Shown one piece after another: positions 36,522 through 44,564 of a stretch of DNA of 64,000 bases (position 1 is its first letter; each line of letters begins with the position of its first letter). A program made the position numbers and the translations under genes. Origin of the DNA: CATQHS01 sp965203375 (GTDB lineage: Bacteria; Actinomycetota; Acidimicrobiia; Acidimicrobiales; Aldehydirespiratoraceae); the NCBI GenBank assembly GCA_965203375.1, contig OZ241886.1, positions 2,418,001 through 2,482,000 of the forward strand, written 5' to 3'. The notes under the pieces are model-generated. The model ran no database searches and had not been told where the DNA came from. It was given only the letters and a program-made list of their open reading frames with translations.

Positions 36522-37529
36522 TCAGCGGGCCGAGGGGGCGGCCACCGGCACCGGATGGTGACAGGCGACGAAGTGGTCGCCGTCGCCCACCCGGGCCGCG
36601 GTCGGCTCGGTGCTGCGGCACAGCTCGTCGGCCCGGGGGCAGCGGGTGTGGAACCGGCACCCCTCGGGCGGGGTCACCGGCGAGGGCAGCTCTCCGGCGA
36701 TGTCGCCCTCGGCCGGGTCCACGGTGGCGGCGGGATCGGGTATTGAGGCCAGCAGTGCCCGGGTGTAGGGGTGGACCGGCCGCTCGTAGAGCTCGTCGGC
36801 CGCCCCGATCTCGCACACCTTGCCCGCGTACATGACCACGATCCGGTCGCTCACGTTCTTGACCACGGCCAAGTCGTGGGAGATGAACAGCACGGTCAGC
36901 CCGTAGCGGCGCTTCATGTCCTGGAGCAGGTTCAGGATCTGGGCCTGGATCGACACGTCGAGGGCCGACACCGGCTCGTCGCAGATCAGCACCTCGGGGT
37001 CGAGGGCCAGGGCCCGGGCGATGCCGATGCGCTGGCACTGCCCGCCGGAGAACTGGTGGGGGTAGCGGTCGCCGAAGCGGGGGTCCACCCCCACCGCCTC
37101 CATCAGCTCGTCGATGCGGTCCCGGCTCCACGTTCCCCGGTCGTCGCCCCAGACGGCCAGGCCCTCGCCGATCACGTCCCGCACCCGGCGGCGAGGGTTG
37201 AGCGAGGAGATCGGGTCCTGGAAGATCATCTGCAGGTTGGGCCGCACCCGGCGCAGGGCCTCGCCCTCCAGCTCGGCCAGGTTCTGGCCCCGGTAGGCCA
37301 CCCGCCCGGAGCGGATCGGGTTGAGCCGGATGATGGACCGGGCCACGGTCGATTTGCCGCACCCTGACTCGCCCACGATGCCCAGGGTCTCGCCCTCGGC
37401 CACGTCGAAGCTCACCGACGAGACGGCATGCACTACCTGTTTGCGCCCCGCCGGGAACTCCACCACCAGGTCCTCCACCCCCAGCAGGGCCTCGTCGCCG
37501 CGGAGCTGGGCCCGGCCCGAGCCGGCCAT
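36522..37529 (-). CDS. oppF: Peptide-type ABC importer ATPase, OppF-like
   Basis: This 335-residue ATPase has Walker A (IVGESGCGKSTVARS), the signature (FSGGQCQRIGIARAL), Walker B (LICDEPVSALDV) and the switch His (LFISHDLAVV). The C-terminal oligopeptide/dipeptide extension has the Cys pattern CRFHTRCPRADELC. Paired with the OppD-like ATPase it powers uptake of peptides, nickel or other solutes. Its ATG overlaps the OppD stop (ATGA). It is the last gene of the five-gene importer operon; the open frame upstream overlaps oppD and is not used. Confidence 0.9.
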   Translation of the reverse strand: MAGSGRAQLRGDEALLGVEDLVVEFPAGRKQVVHAVSSVSFDVAEGETLGIVGESGCGKSTVARSIIRLNPIRSGRVAYRGQNLAELEGEALRRVRPNLQMIFQDPISSLNPRRRVRDVIGEGLAVWGDDRGTWSRDRIDELMEAVGVDPRFGDRYPHQFSGGQCQRIGIARALALDPEVLICDEPVSALDVSIQAQILNLLQDMKRRYGLTVLFISHDLAVVKNVSDRIVVMYAGKVCEIGAADELYERPVHPYTRALLASIPDPAATVDPAEGDIAGELPSPVTPPEGCRFHTRCPRADELCRSTEPTAARVGDGDHFVACHHPVPVAAPSAR

Positions 37530-38680
37530 CAGCCCGTCACCTCGCGGGTCTCGGTCAGGGACAGGCCCATGGCGTTTTGGCCGGCGGCCTGGTTGGCGGC
37601 CAGCGCGGCCCGGCCCCGGTCGGTGCCCACCGGGTGGTAGCAGGAGAAGCGGTGCAGACCCTCCAGCCCGGTCAGCTCGGGCACCGCCTCCAGGCAGTCC
37701 CGGCGGGCGTAGCGGCAGCGGTCGGCGAAGCTGCACCGCGGGGGCGGGTCGATCAGGTCGGGGGGCCGGCCGCCGATGGGGTCGAGGCGATGGCCGCTGG
37801 GGTCGTCGATGCGGGGGATCGACCGCAGCAGGGCCTCGGTGTAGGGGTGGCGCATCTCGGTGAACAGCGAGACGGTGTCGGCCAGCTCCACGATGCGGCC
37901 GGCGTACATGACGGCCACGTCGTCGGTGCGGCCCTTGGCCACCCCCAGGTCGTGGGTGATGAGGATCATGGCCATCTCCCGCTCGGCCCGCAGCCGGTCC
38001 AGCAGGTCCAGCAGGTGCTTCTGCACGGTCACGTCCACCGCGGTGGTGGGCTCGTCGGCGATGAGCAGCCGGGGCCGGCAGGCCAGGGCCATGGCGATCA
38101 CCACCCGCTGGCGGAGCCCGCCCGACAGCTCGTGGGGGTACTGGGCCACCCGGCGGGCCGGCTCGGGCACCCCGACCTGGCCCAGCAGGTCGGCGGCCTC
38201 GGCCAGGGCCTCGCCCCGGCTCCGGCCCAGGTGGTAGCGCAGCGTCTCCGCGATCTGCTCGCCCACCTTCTTCACCGGGTTGAGCGAGGTCATGGGGTCC
38301 TGGAACACCATGGTCATCTCGACGCCCCAGAAGTGCTTGGCCCCGGCTGCGGCCAGGTCTCGCACGTCTTTGCCCTCATAGAGCACCTCGCCGCTCACCA
38401 GGGCGGTGCGGGGCAGCAGGTTCATCAGCGTGCGGGCGGTGACCGACTTGCCCGACCCCGACTCCCCCACGATGCCCAGGGTCTGGCCCGGCCGCAGGTC
38501 GAAGCTCAGCCCGTCGACGGCGTGGACGACGCCTCGGGGGGTGGGGAAGCGGACCCGCAGGTCGCGGACCTCCAGCAGCGGCCGGTCGGCCATACCGCCG
38601 TCGGACCGGCTGACGCCCGTCTGGGTCCCGGCCATCCCGCCGCCGCCGGACCGGCTGACGCCCGTCTGGGTCCCGGCCAT
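37529..38680 (-). CDS. oppD: Peptide-type ABC importer ATPase, OppD-like, with duplicated N-terminus
   Basis: The 383-residue ATPase has Walker A (IVGESGSGKSVTART), the signature (LSGGLRQRVVIAMAL), Walker B (LLIADEPTTAVDV) and the oligopeptide C-terminal extension with CSFADRCRYARRDC. The chosen ATG overlaps the oppC stop (ATGA). It is followed by two near-identical segments, MAGTQTGVSRSGGGG and MAGTQTGVSRSDGG, before the conserved MADRPLLEVRDL. The ordinary start may therefore be one of three ATGs; the outermost is favoured by coupling. Mutual overlaps with oppC and oppF show a single transcription unit. Confidence 0.88.
   Translation of the reverse strand: MAGTQTGVSRSGGGGMAGTQTGVSRSDGGMADRPLLEVRDLRVRFPTPRGVVHAVDGLSFDLRPGQTLGIVGESGSGKSVTARTLMNLLPRTALVSGEVLYEGKDVRDLAAAGAKHFWGVEMTMVFQDPMTSLNPVKKVGEQIAETLRYHLGRSRGEALAEAADLLGQVGVPEPARRVAQYPHELSGGLRQRVVIAMALACRPRLLIADEPTTAVDVTVQKHLLDLLDRLRAEREMAMILITHDLGVAKGRTDDVAVMYAGRIVELADTVSLFTEMRHPYTEALLRSIPRIDDPSGHRLDPIGGRPPDLIDPPPRCSFADRCRYARRDCLEAVPELTGLEGLHRFSCYHPVGTDRGRAALAANQAAGQNAMGLSLTETREVTG
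38591..38680 (-). repeat. Tandem duplication of OppD start region (42 and 45 bp)
   Basis: Two adjacent copies, 42 and 45 bp, each beginning with an ATG and encoding MAGTQTGVSRS(D/G)GG, lie upstream of the conserved ATG of oppD. All three ATGs are in frame. The duplication gives the protein a repeated N-terminal tag. Confidence 0.85.
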
Positions 38681-39597
38681 CAGAAGGCCAGCTCGCGCAC
38701 GTCGAAGTACTCCCGGATGCGGTCGCCCACGAAATTGAGGGCCAGAACGGTGAGAAACATGGCGGCGATCGGGAACATGGCCACGTGGGGAGACTGCTGG
38801 AGGTCGCGGAGCTGGGCCCCGTCCACGATCATCTTGCCCCACGAGATGGCCTCGTCGCCCGCCACCGACAGGCCCAGAAAGGCCAGCGCCCCCTCGGCCA
38901 CCACGGTCACGGCCATGCCCAGCAGGGTCAGGGCCCCCATCGGGATCAGCACGTTGGGGAGCAGCTCCCGCACGATGATGCGGGCCCGGCGGGCGCCCAG
39001 CACCCGGGCCGCGGTCACGAACTCCCGCTCGGCGTACACCAGGGTGGTGGCCCGGGCCAGCCGCCCGACCGGGGCGATGGCCAGGATGCCGAGGGTGAGG
39101 CTCACCACCAGCAGGGTCCGGTCCAGGGTGGCGGTGATCAGGATGGCCAGCACCAGGGCCGGGAACGACAGCAGCACGAAGAAGACGAAGCCGATGAGCT
39201 GGTCGAGGCGGCCCTTGAAGAAGCCGGCCAGGATGCCCAGCCCGCCCCCGAAGACGATCCCGAAGCCGATGGCGAACCCCCCCACGGCCAGGCTGATCCG
39301 GGCCCCGTGGACGGTGCGGGCGAACACGTCCCGGCCCAGCGAGTCGGTGCCGAAGAACCAGTCTGTTGACGGCGCCAGCCGGGGGCCGCCCGCCCCCACG
39401 TCGGTGGGGTCGGTGAGCGGCAGGACCGGGGCCAGCACCGCGGCCCCCACGACGGCCGCCACCCAGCCCGCGGCCAGCCAGAAGCCGAGCCCGAGCCGGC
39501 GTTGCTTCCCGCCGCCCGCGCCGCCCGCGCCGTCCGCCATCTCCTGACCGGCGGAGGTCATGGCACCCGCGCCGTCGGTTGAACCGGCGGGGGTCAT
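38680..39597 (-). CDS. oppC: Peptide-type ABC importer permease, OppC-like
   Basis: This 305-residue membrane protein is the second permease of the importer. It has the DWFFGTDSLGRDVFART region typical of DppC/OppC, about six membrane helices and the EAA-type cytoplasmic loop (FVTAARVLGARRARIIVREL). A 27-residue Ala/Gly-rich N-terminus precedes the first helix; it contains other Met codons. The chosen ATG overlaps the oppB stop (ATGA), and its stop overlaps the oppD start. Confidence 0.9.
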   Translation of the reverse strand: MTPAGSTDGAGAMTSAGQEMADGAGGAGGGKQRRLGLGFWLAAGWVAAVVGAAVLAPVLPLTDPTDVGAGGPRLAPSTDWFFGTDSLGRDVFARTVHGARISLAVGGFAIGFGIVFGGGLGILAGFFKGRLDQLIGFVFFVLLSFPALVLAILITATLDRTLLVVSLTLGILAIAPVGRLARATTLVYAEREFVTAARVLGARRARIIVRELLPNVLIPMGALTLLGMAVTVVAEGALAFLGLSVAGDEAISWGKMIVDGAQLRDLQQSPHVAMFPIAAMFLTVLALNFVGDRIREYFDVRELAF

Positions 39598-40595
39598 GCC
39601 GCCCGCACCCTGGGGTCGAGCCACGAGTAGAGCAGGTCCACCACGAAGTTGACCACCACGAAGCCGACCGCGATCACCACCACCGCGGCCAGCACCACCG
39701 GGAAGTCGTCGCGGATCACCGCGGTGACGATCTCCCGGCCGATGCCGGGTATGCCGAAGATCTGCTCCACCACCAGCGAGCCCCCGATGAGGGTGCCGGT
39801 GTTGAGGCCGAACACGGTCACCATCGAGAACATGGAGGGCCGCAAGGCGTGGCGGAACATGATCCGGACCGGGGTGAGCCCCTTGGCCCGGGCCATGTGG
39901 ACGAAGTCCTCTTGGAGGGTGGTGATGAGGTCGGTGCGCAGCAGCCGCTGGTAGGCGGCGGCCAGCGGCAGCCCCAGGGTGACCGCGGGCAGGATCAGCG
40001 ACCGGAGCCGCACCAGCAGGCCGGCGTCGTCAAAGGCGGAGGGGAGGACGCTCCAGCGCAGGGTGAACAGGTACAGCAGCACCACGCCCATGGCGAAGAC
40101 CGGCACCGACAGCAGCCCGAAGGACCCGATGGTGGAGGCCCGGTCGAAGGAGCGGTTGGCCCGGTAGGCCGAGGCCACCCCCCAGGGGATGGATACCCCC
40201 AGCGCCACGGCCTGGGCCATGGCCATCAGCAGCAGCGACTCGGGGAACTTCTCCCGGAGCACCTCGCCCACCGGCTGGTTGTTCTGGAACGAGGTGCCGA
40301 AGTCGCCCCGGATCAGATCGCCGAGCCACAGGAAGTAGCGGGGGGCCAGGGGTCGGTCGAGGTGGTATTCGGCCCTGGCCTCGGCGATTATCTCGCAGTC
40401 GCCCTTGGGGTTGAGCGACGTGGACCGGTCCTCGGCCGCGCCGGCGTAGACCTCGGTGCAGTCCTTCTCGGCCAGCGGGCCGACGATGTTGACCAAGGGG
40501 TCGCCCAGCACGTTCAGGGCCGCGAAGGCGGTGAAGGTGACGGCCAGAAGGACCAGCACCAGCATGGCTGCTCGCCGGGCCACGAACCCGGTCAC
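39594..40595 (-). CDS. oppB: Peptide-type ABC importer permease, OppB-like
   Basis: This 333-residue permease starts with a membrane helix (RAAMLVLVLLAVTFTAFAAL) and carries the DppB/OppB hallmarks YHLDRPLAPRYFLWLGDLIRG, GTSFQNNQPV and the EAA loop (FVHMARAKGLTPVRIMFRHA). A periplasmic insert with two Cys (EKDCTEVY...NPKGDCE) of about 25 residues follows the first helix; it is present in some family members. Four similar GTG-containing segments lie at and just upstream of the start, which makes the GTG at 40595 likely but not certain. Confidence 0.9.
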   Translation of the reverse strand: MTGFVARRAAMLVLVLLAVTFTAFAALNVLGDPLVNIVGPLAEKDCTEVYAGAAEDRSTSLNPKGDCEIIAEARAEYHLDRPLAPRYFLWLGDLIRGDFGTSFQNNQPVGEVLREKFPESLLLMAMAQAVALGVSIPWGVASAYRANRSFDRASTIGSFGLLSVPVFAMGVVLLYLFTLRWSVLPSAFDDAGLLVRLRSLILPAVTLGLPLAAAYQRLLRTDLITTLQEDFVHMARAKGLTPVRIMFRHALRPSMFSMVTVFGLNTGTLIGGSLVVEQIFGIPGIGREIVTAVIRDDFPVVLAAVVVIAVGFVVVNFVVDLLYSWLDPRVRAA

Positions 40596-40709
40596 GGCGA
40601 CGGCCCCCGCCGGGCGAACCCGGTCCGGGCGACGAACCTGGTCACGGCGCTGACCGGGGCCGGGCGAACCCGGTCACGGCGACGGCCCCCGCCGGGCGAA
40701 CCCGGTCAC
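40587..40709 (-). repeat. Repeated start-codon region upstream of oppB
   Basis: A 39-bp segment is present twice without mismatch (40587-40625 and 40669-40707), and the motif GTGACC(G/A)GGTTCG occurs four times on the minus strand, with its GTG at 40595, 40645, 40677 and 40709. Only the first is the oppB start; the others lie in the gap after oppA. The gap 40596-40769 holds nothing else I can identify. Confidence 0.75.
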
Positions 40710-40769
40710 GGTGCTGACCCGGGCCGGGCGGACCGGGATGTGCCCGTCACGGAGCGGCGGCGGGCGGGG

Positions 40770-42581
40770 TCACTCCTGGCTCAGCCAGACGCCCTGCAGC
40801 CAGATCCGGCCCTGGTTGTTGCAGAACAGCTCGTCGCCGTCGGGGCCCCTCTGGCCGCAGATGCCCCGGACGTTGTCGCGGGCGCCGACGGTCCAGTTGG
40901 CGTGGTTGAAGAAGATGTAGGTGTAGGAGTCCCGCATGTTCTCCTGGACCTGGCGCCAGACCTCCACCCGCCGGTCGAGGTCGTCGCTGGACCGCTGCTC
41001 GAACATGAGCGCGTCCCGCTCCGGGTCGCAGTCGCGGGGCCAGTTGATCGAGATGGGGCCGACGGTGGAGCACTGGAGCCACACCACGTCGTTGTCGGGG
41101 TCGGGCTCGCCGAACTGGCGCCAGGTGACCACGTTGTACTGGCCGGTGGCCACCTCGATGATGTGCTGGTCTTGGAGCAGCTCCTGTTGGGTGACGTTGA
41201 AGTAGTCCTCCCAACTGTCGCTCAGCAGGTCGGCGATGCGGGTCTGGATCACCGAGGGGCCCGAGTACTGGAGCTCCACGTTGATCTTGCCGCCGGTGCA
41301 GTTCTCGGGGAAGTCGCCGCAGTATCCGGCCACCAGCGGGGCGGCCCTATCTGGCTGGTTGGTCTCCTGCACCACGTCGGGGTTGTGCCAGATGAGGTCG
41401 GGGTGGAACATGGTGTCGGCGGCCGGGGCGGTGCCCTGGCGGATGAGCGACAGGTAGGCGTCCCGGTCGGTGGCGAAGGTGATGGCCTGGCGGGCCCGGA
41501 TGTCGTCGAAGGGGGGCACCTGGACGTTCAGCATGGCGAACTCCTCGCTGGAGCGAAGGTTCTCGATGGTTCTCACCCCGTCGCCGCCCCTCAGGGTCAA
41601 GATGGCCTCGGAGCTGCTGGTGACCACCACGTCGAGATCGCCGGCGATCAGGCGCTCGGAGGCCACGACCGAGTCGGTTATGGGGTAGATCTCGATGCGG
41701 TCCAGATAGGCGTCGACCATGTCGGCGGCCCAGTAGTCGGGGTTCTTCGCCAGCACCGTCGACTGGTCCTGGGTCCGGCTCTCGATCATGTAGGGCCCGG
41801 TGCCGATCGGCATCTGGTCGAGGCTGGGGTCCTCGGCCCGGAGGGCCAGCCACTCCGACGGGAGTATCTGGCCGAGCTGGCTGGTGAGGCTCTGGGGGAA
41901 GAAGGCGAAGGACCGGACGGGATTGAACTGCACCGTGTAGTCGTCGATCTTCTCGATGGCGTCTTCCTTGAACACCCCGTCCACCGTGTAGGTGGGCCTC
42001 ACCGCCAGGCTGACGACCAGGCTGGCGAGCTGGGCCTGGAAGGTGGCCACCACGTCGTCGGCGTCGAGCTCGGTGCCGTCGTGGAAGCGGATCCCCTCCC
42101 GCAGCTTGAGCTGCCACGACGAGCCGTCGCCGATCTTGGTGAACGACTCGGCCAGGTGCGGCACCCAGTTGCCGTTGACGTCCCAGTAGGCCACCGGCTC
42201 GACGACCGGGAAGGTCATGACGTAGGCCGAGACGGCGAAGTTGTTGGCGGTGGGGTTCAGGCCGTCGGCTTCGGCCTCCACCCCCACCCGCAGGGTGCCC
42301 CCGAACTGGGGCGCCTCCTCGACCGGATCGGCCGGCTCGGCCGGCACCGTGTCGGTGGGCGCGGTCAGCTCGCCCGGGTCCTCCTCTTGGGTGGTGGTGG
42401 GTTCGGGCTCGGGTGCGGGGGCGGGGGCGGTTTCGGTGTCGCCCCCCACTTCAGCCTGGCCCCCGCCGGGGTCGGGGGCGGTTTCGCCGTCGCCGCCGCC
42501 CCCGCAGGCCGCGGCGGCGAGCCCCAGCACGATCAGAGTGGCGGACAGCGCCGACCGGCTCGTTCGGTGAGATCGGATCAT
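40770..42581 (-). CDS. oppA: Peptide-type ABC importer substrate-binding lipoprotein, OppA-like
   Basis: The 603-residue protein has a signal sequence and lipobox (LGLAAAAC, Cys26), then an acidic Pro/Glu linker, then the SBP_bac_5 fold: FGGTLRVGVEAEADGLNPT, VPHLAESF, WQLKLREGIRFHDGTELDADDVV and GTGPYMIES. These match periplasmic binding proteins for oligopeptides, nickel or glycosides. Ligand cannot be predicted. The ATG has GGGGG about ten bases upstream. It leads the importer operon on the minus strand, 174 bp before oppB. Confidence 0.9.
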   Translation of the reverse strand: MIRSHRTSRSALSATLIVLGLAAAACGGGGDGETAPDPGGGQAEVGGDTETAPAPAPEPEPTTTQEEDPGELTAPTDTVPAEPADPVEEAPQFGGTLRVGVEAEADGLNPTANNFAVSAYVMTFPVVEPVAYWDVNGNWVPHLAESFTKIGDGSSWQLKLREGIRFHDGTELDADDVVATFQAQLASLVVSLAVRPTYTVDGVFKEDAIEKIDDYTVQFNPVRSFAFFPQSLTSQLGQILPSEWLALRAEDPSLDQMPIGTGPYMIESRTQDQSTVLAKNPDYWAADMVDAYLDRIEIYPITDSVVASERLIAGDLDVVVTSSSEAILTLRGGDGVRTIENLRSSEEFAMLNVQVPPFDDIRARQAITFATDRDAYLSLIRQGTAPAADTMFHPDLIWHNPDVVQETNQPDRAAPLVAGYCGDFPENCTGGKINVELQYSGPSVIQTRIADLLSDSWEDYFNVTQQELLQDQHIIEVATGQYNVVTWRQFGEPDPDNDVVWLQCSTVGPISINWPRDCDPERDALMFEQRSSDDLDRRVEVWRQVQENMRDSYTYIFFNHANWTVGARDNVRGICGQRGPDGDELFCNNQGRIWLQGVWLSQE

Positions 42582-42808
42582 CGAGATGCACCCCCGAGGT
42601 GAGAGCTTCCGGGAGCGGGGCCGCGGGTCCCGAGGGGGCCGCGCCGCCGCCGCTCGCCGTTGGTGGATGCCACCACTTTGGCCGCAAAAAGCGCCGCCCG
42701 CCACTCCCACCGACCAGCTTTCTTGCGGCAGCCCTCTCCGTGGCAGCTCAGCCCGTGGCCAGAGCGAGGACTAGCACCACCGTGGACGAGGATTCGCTGG
42801 CCGTGGCG

Positions 42809-43594
42809 TCAGGGGTGCTGGCTGCTGACCGACACTGCCTCGCCGGTCATGTAGCCGGACAGGTCGCTGGCCAAGAACACCATCACGTTGGCCACCTCCC
42901 AGGGCTCGGCCGCCCGCCCGAAGGGCTCCAGGGCGGCCAGCTCCTCCAGCTTGGCGGGGTCCATCACCCGGTCCAGGAACGGGTGGCGGGCCAGGCTGGG
43001 GGCCACGCAGTTGACCCGGACGCCGTGCTCGGCCGCCTCGGCCGCCGCGCAGCGGGTTAGGGCCATCACCCCGGCCTTGGCCGCGGCGTAGTGGGCCTGC
43101 TCGGGCTGGGCCCGCCAGCCCAGCACCGAGGCGTTGTTGACGATGGCTCCCCCGCGGCCCTGGTCGATGAGCAGGCGCAGCGCGGCCCGGGTGCAGCGCA
43201 TGGTCCCCTCCAGGGTGACGCCGACCACGGCCGACCACTGCTCGTCGGTCATGTCCACCAGCCGGACCGAGCCTCCCAGCCCGGCGTTGTTGACCATCAC
43301 GTCGAGGCCGCCCAGCTCGGCGGCGGCCGCGGCCATCAGCGCCTGCACCTGGGCCTCGACCGTCACGTCGCACAGGGCGGCGGCGGGGCGCGACCCGGTG
43401 GCGGCCTCGAGCTGGTCGGCGGCTTCGTGCAGCCGGCGCTCGTGGATGTCGGAGATCAGCACCCGGGCCCCCTCCAGCAGAGCCCGGCGGGCGACGGCCG
43501 AGCCGATGCCCGCGCCGGCCGCGGCGGTGACCACCACCCGCTTGTCCTCCAGCAGGCCCCGCCCCGGCGGCTCCGCGGGCAGTGGTTCGGTCAG
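42809..43594 (-). CDS. ipdF: Short-chain dehydrogenase, IpdF-like
   Basis: This 261-residue SDR is strikingly like mycobacterial IpdF, the dehydrogenase of the HIP-degradation pathway. The shared features are a TAAAGAGIGSAVARRALLEG cofactor loop (Ala-Gly in place of the usual first TG), SDIHERRL, NNAGLGG, ASVLGWRAQ, HYAAAK and FGRAAEPWEVA, ending VSVSSQHP. Length and the start fit IpdF if translation begins at a CTG at 43594 overlapping the TGA of the preceding SDR (CTGA); no ATG or GTG in frame is better placed. With ipdAB at 33-35 kb it makes part of a steroid ring-C/D pathway. Substrate is inferred from the family. Confidence 0.8.
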   Translation of the reverse strand: MTEPLPAEPPGRGLLEDKRVVVTAAAGAGIGSAVARRALLEGARVLISDIHERRLHEAADQLEAATGSRPAAALCDVTVEAQVQALMAAAAAELGGLDVMVNNAGLGGSVRLVDMTDEQWSAVVGVTLEGTMRCTRAALRLLIDQGRGGAIVNNASVLGWRAQPEQAHYAAAKAGVMALTRCAAAEAAEHGVRVNCVAPSLARHPFLDRVMDPAKLEELAALEPFGRAAEPWEVANVMVFLASDLSGYMTGEAVSVSSQHP

Positions 43595-44517
43595 GACCCG
43601 CCCCCGGAGGTCTCGGCCTGGGCGGACATGCGGCGCTCCAAGTCGACGACGAAGGGGTGGGGCTCCTGGCCGACGGCGCCCGGGAGCATCTCGGCTATCT
43701 CCGCCGGGGTCCAGCGGTCGCCCGGCGCCCACATCGACCGCAGTTCGGCCGGCTGGTTCCACACCGAGATCCGCCGTCCCACCACGGTGTAGATCTGGGC
43801 GTTGACATCGCGGCCGGCGTCGCTCATCAGATAGACGGCCATGGGGGCCACGTCGGCGGGGTCGCCGGTCTCGATCTCGAAGGGCACGTTCTCGCTCATG
43901 CGGGTGCGGGCCACCGGGGCGATGCAGTTGGCGTTGATGGGCGGGCCGCCCCGCAGCCTCAGGCTGGCGGCCAGCAGGGCGGCCGAGCGGGTGAGGCTCA
44001 CCACCCCGCCCTTGGCCGCGGCGTAGTTGGCCTGGGCCACCGAGGCCACGAACGCCCCCGAGGCGAAGCCCACCAGCGACCCGCCGGCGGGCTGCTTGCG
44101 CATCCGGGCCAGCCCGGCCCGGTAGAGGTTGAAGTGGCCCTTGAGGTGGACGGCCACCACGTGGTCCCACTCCTGTTCGGCCATGTTGAACAGCATCCGC
44201 TCCCGCAGCACCCCGGCCGGGCAGGCGATCCCGTCGATGGCGCCCCAGTTGTCGCAGGCCGCGGCCACGATCTCCTCCCCCACCCCGAAGACCGAGACGT
44301 CGCCGGCCACGGCCACCGCCTCGCCCCCGGCCGCGGCGATCTCGTCGGCCACCTGCTGGGCCCGCTCACTCGACGGGTTGGACCCGTCGAGGTCCACCCC
44401 GTAGTCGGCCACCACCACGTTGGCCCCCTCGGCCGCGCAGGCCAGCGAAACGGCCCGGCCGATGCCGCTGCCGCCGCCGGTCACGGCGATGCTCTTGCCC
44501 TCGAGGTGCCCGCTCAT
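43591..44517 (-). CDS. Short-chain dehydrogenase, hydroxyacyl-CoA type, with altered NNAG motif
   Basis: The 308-residue SDR has TGGGSGIG, catalytic YAAAK and a long C-terminal extension (WAPGDRWTPAEIAEML). It belongs to the group related to the dehydrogenase domain of HSD17B4 that accompanies ipd genes in mycobacteria. The usual NNAG is replaced by CPAG in IDGIACPAGVLRERMLF; the rest of that loop (LRERMLFNM) is as expected. It may still be active, because the Asn of NNAG is structural, but this should be noted. The start is the ATG at 44517, 47 bp after the flotillin gene. ipdF follows with overlapping stop and start. Confidence 0.82.
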   Translation of the reverse strand: MSGHLEGKSIAVTGGGSGIGRAVSLACAAEGANVVVADYGVDLDGSNPSSERAQQVADEIAAAGGEAVAVAGDVSVFGVGEEIVAAACDNWGAIDGIACPAGVLRERMLFNMAEQEWDHVVAVHLKGHFNLYRAGLARMRKQPAGGSLVGFASGAFVASVAQANYAAAKGGVVSLTRSAALLAASLRLRGGPPINANCIAPVARTRMSENVPFEIETGDPADVAPMAVYLMSDAGRDVNAQIYTVVGRRISVWNQPAELRSMWAPGDRWTPAEIAEMLPGAVGQEPHPFVVDLERRMSAQAETSGGGS

Positions 44518-44564
44518 CCGAACCACCGGCGCCGTACGGCCAGCCAGCCGATCAGCGGCGGCGC

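Noticed and set aside
42582..42808. Possible gene or terminator between oppA and the ipdF-like gene
   Set aside because: No coding frame with a start signal and no stable hairpin with a U-tract was found; probably leader of the importer operon.
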